Below, piece by piece: positions 1 to 5,370 of a stretch of 5,496 bases of DNA; position 1 is the stretch's first letter, and each line of letters begins with the position of its first letter. The position numbers and the translations under genes are program-made. A model generated the notes under the pieces. That model did no database searches. It saw nothing but the letters and a program-made list of their open reading frames with translations, and was not told the origin of the DNA. Origin of the DNA: an uncultured Collinsella sp. (GTDB lineage: Bacteria; Actinomycetota; Coriobacteriia; Coriobacteriales; Coriobacteriaceae); the NCBI GenBank assembly GCA_900545165.1, contig UQYA01000104.1:1-5496 (forward strand), read 5' to 3'.

Positions 1-70
1 GGTCAGCTGGTGGGAACAACCTGATATTCCGCGCAACGCACGGATCGTATACGACACAGAAGGCAGGGTA

Positions 71-1102
71 GTGGACATGGTGAGGGGCAGCTTGATGCAC
101 GCGGCTCGGTTAGGTGCTGGGACCGCAGCGGTCATTGCCGTTTTGGGCCTGAGCGGATGCGCGTTCAACCCGCTGTCTACGTTCACGACTCCCACGATCG
201 ACCAGATCGAGTACGAGACCGTCACGCCGGCGGTGTCGGACGATGCCCTGGTCACTCCCGGAACCCTGACGGTCGCCCTCGATACTTCCGATGCGCCGCA
301 GGCCATGCAGGACGCCGACGGCGAGCTCACGGGGTATGCGGTTGACGCCGCCCGCGCTCTCGCAAGCCGCATGGGCCTTAAGGTCGCCTTTGTCGATGCG
401 TCTTCGGCAGATTCCGCGCTCGGCGACAAAAAGGCCGATATCTTTATCGGCGAGATTAACTCCACGGACGGGGACATTAGCTCGCTCGGCACCTGCCTGT
501 ACGATGCCACTTCCGTGTTCGGTAAAACTAGCGATGGTGGGTCGCTAAGCGTTTCCACCGATACCCTTAACACGTCCACCCTGGGCGTTCAGACGTCCTC
601 GGCCTCGCAGGAGGCGCTTGCTAAGCAGAGCATCACCGCCAACCAAAAGACCTACTCCAACATCAACGAGTGCTTTGAGGCGCTCGAGTCCGGCGAGGTC
701 GACTATGTGATCTGCGACTCCACGGCCGGCGGCTACCTTGCACGCCTGATGAGCGAGGTCTCCTATGCCGGTGCGCTCGAGGCGCCCTCGACGCTCGGCG
801 TCGCGGGCCTCGCGGCCAACGATGAGCTATGCCGTGCCGTGAGCGATGCCCTCGACGGTATCACGGTCGATGGCACGCTCGAGGCGGTCCACTCTGTCTG
901 GTATGGCACGATGCCCTACGACCTCACCACTAAGACGGTTTCGGGCGCTAACGTGCAGCCGGGCGACTCTGAGTCCAGTGAGACCACGTCCTCCGGCAGC
1001 GAGTCCTCCGATTCCAACAATGAGACCGCATCCTCCGAGGACAAATCGTCCAGCCAGGAAGGCACCATCACCGACGACGACATTAACAAACTCAATAGCT
1101 AG
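71..1102 (+). CDS. Solute-binding lipoprotein, SBP_bac_3-like (amino-acid ABC transporter type)
   Basis: Predicted membrane-anchored extracytoplasmic binding protein of 343 residues. Residues 1-30 form a lipoprotein signal: short basic N-region, hydrophobic stretch 14-27, and lipobox LSGC with lipidated Cys30. The binding domain runs from about 65 to 279. It opens with LTVALDTSDAP and ELTGYAVDAARALASRMGL, matching the family's first strand and helix, then KADIFIGE (121-128). The second lobe has EALESGEVDYVICDS (203-217) and ends at HSVWYG (274-279), the usual end of the fold. Residues 297-343 are a Ser/Glu/Asp/Thr-rich low-complexity tail. The usual ligand-anchoring Arg after the KADI strand is not visible, and the mature domain has four Cys (142, 201, 215, 254), so the ligand is uncertain. 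GTG71 is preceded by GAAGG (59-63, 7-base spacing); ATG77 is equally possible and also keeps the signal peptide. No permease or ATPase gene lies in the window. A terminator follows. The family call is firm; amino-acid specificity is not. Confidence 0.85.
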   Translation: MDMVRGSLMHAARLGAGTAAVIAVLGLSGCAFNPLSTFTTPTIDQIEYETVTPAVSDDALVTPGTLTVALDTSDAPQAMQDADGELTGYAVDAARALASRMGLKVAFVDASSADSALGDKKADIFIGEINSTDGDISSLGTCLYDATSVFGKTSDGGSLSVSTDTLNTSTLGVQTSSASQEALAKQSITANQKTYSNINECFEALESGEVDYVICDSTAGGYLARLMSEVSYAGALEAPSTLGVAGLAANDELCRAVSDALDGITVDGTLEAVHSVWYGTMPYDLTTKTVSGANVQPGDSESSETTSSGSESSDSNNETASSEDKSSSQEGTITDDDINKLNS

Positions 1103-1168
1103 TTATTGCTAGGGGTGGTGTCTCCTATACGTTGGAAAGGACACCTCTTCACGGTTTCAACACGCACT

Positions 1169-1202
1169 GCCGGGCTTCCCCGATGGGGGAGCCCGGCTTT
1201 TT
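1169..1202 (+). terminator. Intrinsic terminator after the lipoprotein gene
   Basis: A 13-bp stem, 1169-1181 paired with 1185-1197, contains one G-U pair (1177/1189) and a 3-base GAT loop. Five T follow directly (1198-1202). It lies 66 bases beyond the lipoprotein stop codon and is the clear end of that transcript. The stem is very GC-rich, starting GCCGGGCT. Confidence 0.93.
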
Positions 1203-1419
1203 CATCCCAATAAAATCAGCAGGTCAAAGCCAATTTTCGGGACCAAATACAAAGCCGCCGGCCCCCTCCTATAGCGCACTTTGCCACAGAAAAGTGCGAG
1301 ACTTCGGTATGCGGTATCAAGCAATCGTTATTCGGGTCTTTAGGAATCCACGTGATTAAATGCACGGCAATGGGTACATAGCCAGTACAGTAAGTCCCCG
1401 AGGCAGATTGGAGCCACGT
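1203..1419. other. Non-coding region upstream of hpf
   Basis: This 217-base stretch between the lipoprotein terminator and hpf has no supportable gene. The short frames that cross it run through the terminator hairpin and lack a Shine-Dalgarno and GC-rich third positions. It is visibly more AT-rich than the flanking genes. It holds the inverted repeat at 1275-1298, a short tandem CGGTAT at 1305-1310 and 1312-1317, and a CACGTG palindrome at 1349-1354. The hpf promoter should lie here, but I see no good -35/-10 pair. The best weak candidate is an extended -10 (TG at 1353-1354, TTAAAT at 1356-1361) without a convincing -35. Confidence 0.6.
1275..1298. repeat. Perfect 8-bp inverted repeat upstream of hpf
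   Basis: CGCACTTT (1275-1282) and AAAGTGCG (1291-1298) are exact reverse complements separated by 8 bases (GCCACAGA). No T-tract follows, so it is not a simple intrinsic terminator. It could be an operator, part of a leader RNA, or one copy of a dispersed intergenic repeat. The sequence alone does not decide between these. Confidence 0.6.
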
Positions 1420-2004
1420 ATGGATATCAAGGTTTCTGGACGCAAGACGACGGTAACCGATGCTCTGCGTGCGCATGTGGATGAGAAGATCGGCGAGGCG
1501 CTCAAGGTTTTCGATATCGAGCCCATGACGGTCGACGTTGTACTTCGCTATGAGAAGAACCCCTCGAACCCCAACCCGGCAATCGTCGAGGTCACGGTTC
1601 GTGCCCGCGGTTCGGTGATTCGCGTTGCCGAGCACGGTGCAGATATGTACGCCGCCATCGACCTCTCCGCCGATAAGGTCACCCGCCAGCTGCGCAAGTT
1701 CAAGACCAAGGTCGTGGACAACCGCCAGGGCGGTGCCAGCGCCGCGGATGTCGCGCCGGTCGAGCGCGTCGAGGATCTGGCCGACCTGCTGCTGCCCGAG
1801 GAAGAGGACGACCTGCTCGTCCGCGAGAAGGTTATCGACGTCACCCCGATGACTGAGGAGCAGGCGCTGGTGCAGACCGATCTGCTGGGTCACGACTTCT
1901 ACGTGTTCGAGAACGCGACGACCGGCCTTATCAATGTGGTGTATCACCGTAAGAATGGTGGATATGGCATCATCAAGCCCCGCATCGAAACACTTGACGA
2001 GTAA
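1420..2004 (+). CDS. hpf: Ribosome hibernation promoting factor, long form
   Basis: Protein of 194 residues that binds the small ribosomal subunit in stationary phase or stress and, in the long form, dimerises 70S ribosomes into inactive 100S particles. Residues 1-100 are the S30AE (RaiA/HPF) domain, starting MDIKVSGRKTTVTDALRAHV and including the basic helix DKVTRQLRKFKTK (85-97). A linker rich in Ala, then Asp/Glu, spans about 101-131. The C-terminal dimerisation domain (132-188) carries the family signatures LLGHDFYVF (155-163) and NVVYHRKNGGYGIIKP (172-187). The length is typical of long HPF. ATG1420 is chosen because GGAG at 1410-1413 sits 6 bases upstream and the domain begins at once. 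An in-frame ATG at 1360 would add 20 residues with no domain match. Its own terminator follows; degV comes next. Confidence 0.96.
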   Translation: MDIKVSGRKTTVTDALRAHVDEKIGEALKVFDIEPMTVDVVLRYEKNPSNPNPAIVEVTVRARGSVIRVAEHGADMYAAIDLSADKVTRQLRKFKTKVVDNRQGGASAADVAPVERVEDLADLLLPEEEDDLLVREKVIDVTPMTEEQALVQTDLLGHDFYVFENATTGLINVVYHRKNGGYGIIKPRIETLDE

Positions 2005-2008
2005 AATA

Positions 2009-2030
2009 CGTTAACTTGCATGAGTTAACG
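2009..2030. repeat. Perfect 8-bp inverted repeat just after hpf
   Basis: CGTTAACT (2009-2016) and AGTTAACG (2023-2030) are exact reverse complements around a 6-base loop, TGCATG. It begins 5 bases after the hpf stop codon and ends 3 bases before the terminator stem. Each arm contains the palindrome GTTAAC. The arms are AT-rich, unlike the GC-rich terminator stem beside it. This fits an operator or a separate RNA stem-loop better than a terminator. Confidence 0.7.
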
Positions 2031-2033
2031 GTT

Positions 2034-2066
2034 GGCGGCCATCCCATGCGGGTGGCCGCCTTTTTT
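2034..2066 (+). terminator. Intrinsic terminator after hpf
   Basis: An 11-bp stem, 2034-2044 paired with 2050-2060 (one T-G wobble at 2042/2052), has a 5-base loop and is followed by six T (2061-2066). The T-tract ends 4 bases before the degV Shine-Dalgarno, so this hairpin also sits in the degV leader and may act as an attenuator. Confidence 0.92.
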
Positions 2067-2070
2067 ACGT

Positions 2071-2076
2071 AAGGAG
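2071..2076 (+). promoter_or_regulatory. Ribosome binding site of degV
   Basis: AAGGAG lies 8 bases before ATG2085, which favours that start over the in-frame TTG at 2082 (5-base spacing). It is separated from the preceding terminator T-tract only by ACGT. Confidence 0.85.
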
Positions 2077-2084
2077 TCGCTTTG

Positions 2085-3038
2085 ATGGACAAAGCTGCAT
2101 CTACCGGCCATTCTGACCGCTGCCGCATCGTCGTCGATACCTGCTGCGACTTTAGCCCCGAGGTCGCTGCGAACCTCGATGTCGATATCTTGGGCTTCCC
2201 CTTTATCATCGATGGCGAGGAGCGTACGGACGACATCTGGTCGAGCATCACGCCCAAGGAGTTCTACGACCGTATGCGCGCCGGTGCCCGCGTGTCCACC
2301 TCGGCTGTGTCGCTCGGTCGCTATATTGAGTTCTTTACCGAGTGCGCTAAAGAGGGTACGCCCACGGTCTACCTGTGCTTTACCTCGGCGCTGTCGTCGA
2401 GCTACAACTCCGCGTGCCAGGCGGCAGATGCCGTGCGCGCCGAGTATCCCAACTTTGAGCTCTACGTGGTCGACAACGCTCTGCCCTGCGCGACCGGCGC
2501 GCTCTTGGCGCTCGAGGCCGTGCGCCAGCGTTCGGCGGGACTGACCGCCAAGCAGCTGGTCGATTGGGCAAACGAGGCAAAGACCTACGTCCACGGCTAC
2601 TTTACGCTCGAGAGCTTCGACGCACTGGCTGCCGGCGGCCGCATTCCGCCCGCGGCGGCGCAGCTCACGGCAAAGCTCGATGTCAAGCCCGAGCTCTCCT
2701 ACGACCTTGCCGGCTCGCTGTCGCTGATCGGCGTCAACCGCGGCCGCAAGAAGGCGCTCAAGTCCATTCTCAAGTCGTTCCGCGAGAACTACGTGCCCGA
2801 CCGCACCATGCCCATCGCCATCATGACGGCCGATGCCGAAAAGGACGGTGACTGGCTCGAAGCCGCCATCCGCAAGGAGGAGGGCTGCGCCGACGTCACA
2901 ATCATTCGCAGCTCCGTGGGCCCCACCATTGGCTCGCACGTGGGCCCCGGCATGGTGGCCTGCGCTTTTTGGGGTAAGAACCGCGCCGACAAGGCGTCGC
3001 TTTCCGACCGCATCGCCCGCCGCGTGCGCGGCCAGTAG
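2085..3038 (+). CDS. DegV family fatty-acid-binding protein (FakB-like)
   Basis: Protein of 317 residues in the DegV/FakB family. These cytosolic proteins hold a single fatty acid; FakB members present it to the kinase FakA for phosphorylation and entry into phospholipid synthesis. Family motifs occur in order: VVDTCCDFSPE (16-26, replacing the common DSTxDL motif), VSTSAVS (70-76), VYLCFTSALSSSYNSA (95-110, the lipid-carboxylate loop), the GGRIPP motif (184-189), LDVKPEL (198-204), and SVGPTIGSHVGPGM (277-290), whose His285 matches the conserved lipid-contacting His. The length is slightly above the usual 280-290 because of the termini. The first motif is Cys-rich (Cys20, Cys21), which is a variant. 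It lies 80 bases after hpf with a terminator between. No fakA-like gene is visible, so a role in fatty-acid activation is inferred from the family only. Confidence 0.93.
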   Translation: MDKAASTGHSDRCRIVVDTCCDFSPEVAANLDVDILGFPFIIDGEERTDDIWSSITPKEFYDRMRAGARVSTSAVSLGRYIEFFTECAKEGTPTVYLCFTSALSSSYNSACQAADAVRAEYPNFELYVVDNALPCATGALLALEAVRQRSAGLTAKQLVDWANEAKTYVHGYFTLESFDALAAGGRIPPAAAQLTAKLDVKPELSYDLAGSLSLIGVNRGRKKALKSILKSFRENYVPDRTMPIAIMTADAEKDGDWLEAAIRKEEGCADVTIIRSSVGPTIGSHVGPGMVACAFWGKNRADKASLSDRIARRVRGQ

Positions 3039-3082
3039 GCAAGCGCTGCGTCCGTAATCGCCCTCGACTCACAGCCCAAACG

Positions 3083-3111
3083 CTGGCACCGAGTATTCAA
3101 CCTGGTAATAA
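3083..3111 (+). promoter_or_regulatory. Candidate sigma-70-type promoter for the dehydrogenase cluster
   Basis: CTGGCA (3083-3088) matches TTGACA at four of six positions. After a 17-base spacer comes TAATAA (3106-3111), with TG at 3103-3104 as an extended -10. The match is modest, but it is the best placed in the 98-base gap after degV and would give a leader of about 20 bases. No clear terminator follows degV, so read-through from degV is an alternative. Confidence 0.3.
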
Positions 3112-3136
3112 CACCCAACCTAAAAGGAAAGGTTTC

Positions 3137-4216
3137 ATGGCAAACAAGCTCTCTGTCGCATTTATCGGCACCGGAATTATGGGTGCCCCCATCGCCGGCC
3201 ACATTCTGGACGCTGGCTATCCCGTCACGGTCAACAACCGCACCAAGTCCAAGGCTGCAGCGCTCGTTGAGCGCGGTGCCGTCTGGGCCGATACGCCGGC
3301 AGATGCCGCGGCGAACGCCGACGTCATCTTTACCATGGTGGGTTATCCCTCCGAGGTCGAGGAGCTCTACCTGGCGGGCGACGGTCTGCTCGCGTGCACT
3401 AAGCCCGGCGCGGTCCTGATCGACCTCACCACGAGCTCGCCCGAGCTGGCGCGCGACATTGCCGAGGCCGCCCAGGTTTCCGGCCGCATGGCGTTTGACT
3501 GCCCCGTCACCGGCGGCGAGTCGGGTGCTATCGCCGGCACGCTTACGGCTATCGTGGGCGCCACCGAGAACGATATCGCGCCGGTCCGCGACATCCTTGC
3601 CGCCTTTGCGGCCAACATCTGCTGCTTCGACGGCGCCGGCAAGGGCCAGGCTGCCAAGCTCGCCAACCAGGTGTCGCTGGGCGCCTGTATGGTCGGCATG
3701 GCAGACGCCATGGCGTTTGCCGAGCTGAGCGGCCTCGATCTGGAGAAGACCCGTCAGATGATCCTGGGCGGCACCGGCAAGTCCGGCGCTATGGAGAGCC
3801 TGGCGCCCAAGGCGCTCGACGGCGACTACAAGCCCGGCTTTATGGTTGAGCACTTCATTAAGGACCTGCGCTTGGCGCTCGCCTATGCCGACGACCGCGA
3901 GCTTGCACTGCCCGGTGCCGATGTGGCCTTTACGCTCTACGACATGCTCGACGCCATCGGTGGCGCCAAGCTGGGCACCCAGGCCATCACAGTCCTCTAT
4001 AAGGAGGAGGCCGACGCCATCGCCGCCGGTCTGGACTGGTCGCAGTATCGTCCCGAGGAGCATGGCGCTCACGAGGACGGCTGCGGTTGCGGCGAGCACG
4101 GCGACGACCATGAGTGCGGTTGCGGTCACCATCACGGCGAGGACCACGAGTGCTGCGGCGGCCACGGCCATGACGACGGCCATGAGTGCTGCTGCGGCCA
4201 CCATCACGGGGAGTAG
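3137..4216 (+). CDS. NAD(P)-dependent beta-hydroxyacid dehydrogenase with His/Cys-rich C-terminal tail
   Basis: Protein of 359 residues in the 3-hydroxyisobutyrate / 2-hydroxy-3-oxopropionate dehydrogenase family, which reversibly oxidises short beta-hydroxy acids. The N-terminal Rossmann fold has GTGIMG (11-16) and NNRTKSK (33-39); the NRT motif suggests NADP(H) preference. The substrate loop is DCPVTGGESGAIAGTLTAIVG (121-141), the catalytic-Lys motif GKGQAAKLANQ gives Lys174 and Asn177, and IKDLRLAL holds Lys242. The all-helical C-terminal domain ends near residue 300, the family's usual length. Residues 309-359 are an extra tail with 14 His and 9 Cys, made of repeated HEC-x-C-like and HHHGE units, which is likely to bind metal. 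GGAAAGG just before ATG3137 supports the start. It leads a tight cluster, with 5 bases to the next gene. The fold and chemistry class are firm; substrate and tail function are not. Confidence 0.92.
   Translation: MANKLSVAFIGTGIMGAPIAGHILDAGYPVTVNNRTKSKAAALVERGAVWADTPADAAANADVIFTMVGYPSEVEELYLAGDGLLACTKPGAVLIDLTTSSPELARDIAEAAQVSGRMAFDCPVTGGESGAIAGTLTAIVGATENDIAPVRDILAAFAANICCFDGAGKGQAAKLANQVSLGACMVGMADAMAFAELSGLDLEKTRQMILGGTGKSGAMESLAPKALDGDYKPGFMVEHFIKDLRLALAYADDRELALPGADVAFTLYDMLDAIGGAKLGTQAITVLYKEEADAIAAGLDWSQYRPEEHGAHEDGCGCGEHGDDHECGCGHHHGEDHECCGGHGHDDGHECCCGHHHGE
4061..4213 (+). repeat. Region coding the repetitive His/Cys-rich tail
   Basis: Codons 309-359 of the dehydrogenase encode degenerate repeats. 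The units around residues 325-335, 337-345 and 349-359 share the order HEC, Gly/Cys, Gly, His-rich, Glu/Asp. At DNA level CACCATCACGG recurs at 4127-4137 and 4199-4209, and GAGTGC recurs before each Cys group. The pattern suggests growth by internal duplication or slippage. Confidence 0.75.
4208..4213 (+). promoter_or_regulatory. Ribosome binding site inside the end of the dehydrogenase gene
   Basis: GGGGAG, which also encodes the last Gly-Glu of the dehydrogenase, lies 8 bases before ATG4222. It decides the start of the small membrane protein and implies translational coupling across the 5-base gap. Confidence 0.75.
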
Positions 4217-4221
4217 CGCCC

Positions 4222-4650
4222 ATGAGCTGGACGTTCGTGGTGCTCGCGTTGGTGCTCTTTCTCTTTGCGATCTACATTGGCTTTTTGTGCGGCCAGTGGG
4301 CGTGCGAAAAGCGCGTGATCACCAAGCGCGACTACTGGATCGCCAATTTTGCAGGCGCGGCGGCAGTCGTCCTGCTGACCTGGGTGTTCTCGCTGTTCCC
4401 GCTGGTGCAGTTTGCGCCGATCGGCTGGCTCGGCGGCTTTATCGCCGGTCTTAAGATGAGCTTTGGCGAGTCCGTCGGTCCGTGGCGCAAGCACGACGAG
4501 GTCTTTAACGTCAACAAGGCTCATCGCGCCGCCGCCGACGCGGGCGACGCTGAGGAACGCCGCCGTGCGCGTCGCAATGGCGCGGCCGACCGACAGCTCA
4601 TCTCGGTCACCGATGAAAGCAAGGGTGCTTGCAAGCACGCTAAGAAATAG
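4222..4650 (+). CDS. Small membrane protein of unknown function
   Basis: Protein of 142 residues that I do not recognise. TM segment 1 spans about 3-24 (TFVVLALVLFLFAIYIGFLC) and segment 2 about 39-59 (WIANFAGAAAVVLLTWVFSLF). A weaker third hydrophobic stretch at 64-80 contains GWLGGFIAGLKMSFG. Residues 87-142 are hydrophilic and rich in Arg, Lys and Ala (EERRRARRNG at 111-120), probably cytosolic by the positive-inside rule. Between segments 1 and 2 lies a basic loop, CEKRVITKRDYW. Cys23, Cys28 and Cys137 are present. The start at 4222 rests on GGGGAG 8 bases upstream; an in-frame ATG at 4186 lies inside the previous gene's His/Cys tail and adds no sensible residues. It sits between the dehydrogenase and the HEAT-repeat gene with short gaps, so it is probably co-expressed. 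Real gene: quite sure. Function: none assigned. Confidence 0.8.
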   Translation: MSWTFVVLALVLFLFAIYIGFLCGQWACEKRVITKRDYWIANFAGAAAVVLLTWVFSLFPLVQFAPIGWLGGFIAGLKMSFGESVGPWRKHDEVFNVNKAHRAAADAGDAEERRRARRNGAADRQLISVTDESKGACKHAKK

Positions 4651-4665
4651 TAAGAAGAGGTAACT

Positions 4666-5364
4666 ATGGCAGAAAACAAAGACGAACAGCTCACCGACGA
4701 GGAGCTGGCACAGCTTCAGCTGGCAGAGGAGAACGAGAACGCCGTCGACCGTCTGGTCAAGGAGCTCGGCTGCCCCACGCGCCGCATCCGCCAGTTTGCC
4801 GCCCGCGTGCTGCACCTGCTTGCCGAGCGCGATCCGCAGCGCGTCGTGCCCTGCGTGCCCGCGCTGATCGAGGCGCTCGACCGCCCCGAGGCGCAGACCC
4901 GCTGGGAGGCCCTCGATGCCCTGACGGCGCTCGCTACCACCTGCCCCGAGCAGCTGGGCGATGCCTTTGAGGGCGCCGAGACTGCGCTGTTCGACGAGAT
5001 CTCCTCCACGCTGCGCTATGCCGCCTTCCGCCTGCTGTGCGTGTGGGGTGCCACGAGCGTCGAGCGTTCGCGCGAGGCTTGGCCCATCCTGGACGAGGCC
5101 ATCCAGTGCTACCACGGCGACCTTGAGTATCGCGACATGCTCGGTTGCCTGTACGAGTTTTGCCAGGGCGAGATCGACGCCGAGGTTGCCGAGAAGCTCG
5201 CGCTGCGCCTTAAGTTCGACGCCGAGAACGGCAAGGGCAGCTATCTCAAGGCCCGTTCGAGCGAGATTTGCGAAATGCTTGTTAAACGTTTTGGCCTGGA
5301 TCTCTCCAAAAAGAAGAAGCGTGCTAGCGTTAAAAAATCTGACGACGCCGAAGACGAGGAGTAA
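4666..5364 (+). CDS. HEAT-repeat-like alpha-helical protein
   Basis: Protein of 232 residues, cytosolic and almost entirely helical. After an acidic N-terminus (1-25) come HEAT-like helix pairs: about 26-55 (NAVDRLVKELGCPTRRIRQF onward), 59-92 (RVVPCVPALIEALDRPEAQT, then RWEALDALTALA) and 101-130 (ALFDEISSTLRYAAFRLLCV). The pattern of Pro-x-Leu, then Asp/Arg at the turn, then Ala-Leu-rich second helix is typical of HEAT/ARM repeats, which usually form protein-binding scaffolds. Residues 140-210 are further helices without a clear repeat. The end is Lys-rich (KKKKRASVKK, 215-224) and then acidic (SDDAEDEE). No catalytic motif is seen. AAGAAGAGG (4652-4660) lies 5 bases before ATG4666. It starts 15 bases after the membrane protein and ends 6 bases before the IDH-family gene, so it belongs to the same cluster. 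The repeat call is by eye; the partner is unknown. Confidence 0.78.
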   Translation: MAENKDEQLTDEELAQLQLAEENENAVDRLVKELGCPTRRIRQFAARVLHLLAERDPQRVVPCVPALIEALDRPEAQTRWEALDALTALATTCPEQLGDAFEGAETALFDEISSTLRYAAFRLLCVWGATSVERSREAWPILDEAIQCYHGDLEYRDMLGCLYEFCQGEIDAEVAEKLALRLKFDAENGKGSYLKARSSEICEMLVKRFGLDLSKKKKRASVKKSDDAEDEE

Positions 5365-5370
5365 CAGATT

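Noticed and set aside
1132..1359. 75-codon plus-strand frame between the lipoprotein and hpf
   Set aside because: It spans the strong terminator at 1169-1202 and lacks GC-rich third positions and domain features.
1360..1419. Upstream in-frame ATG extending hpf by 20 residues
   Set aside because: No good Shine-Dalgarno precedes it, the added residues match nothing, and GGAG sits at proper spacing before ATG1420.
1216..1947. 243-codon minus-strand frame over hpf and its upstream region
   Set aside because: It is antisense to a certain hpf gene and runs through the non-coding gap without change of character.
2025..2939. 304-codon open frame on the minus strand over degV
   Set aside because: It is a shadow of degV, crosses the intrinsic terminator hairpin, and has no domain signature.
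3020..3033. GCCGCG/CGCGGC inverted repeat at the end of degV as a terminator
   Set aside because: The stem is short, lies inside the coding sequence, and has no T-tract after it.
2789..4207. 472-codon open frame on the minus strand, Ala/Val/Met-rich at its start
   Set aside because: It is antisense to a dehydrogenase and the end of degV, both with clear family motifs. Its apparently hydrophobic start is the complement of the His/Cys-rich codons. GC-rich third positions create long antisense frames.
4061..4213. His-rich tail as a vector-derived affinity tag
   Set aside because: The tail is long, interspersed with Cys, Asp, Glu and Gly, uses mixed His codons, and runs into a natural downstream ribosome binding site, unlike a cloning tag.
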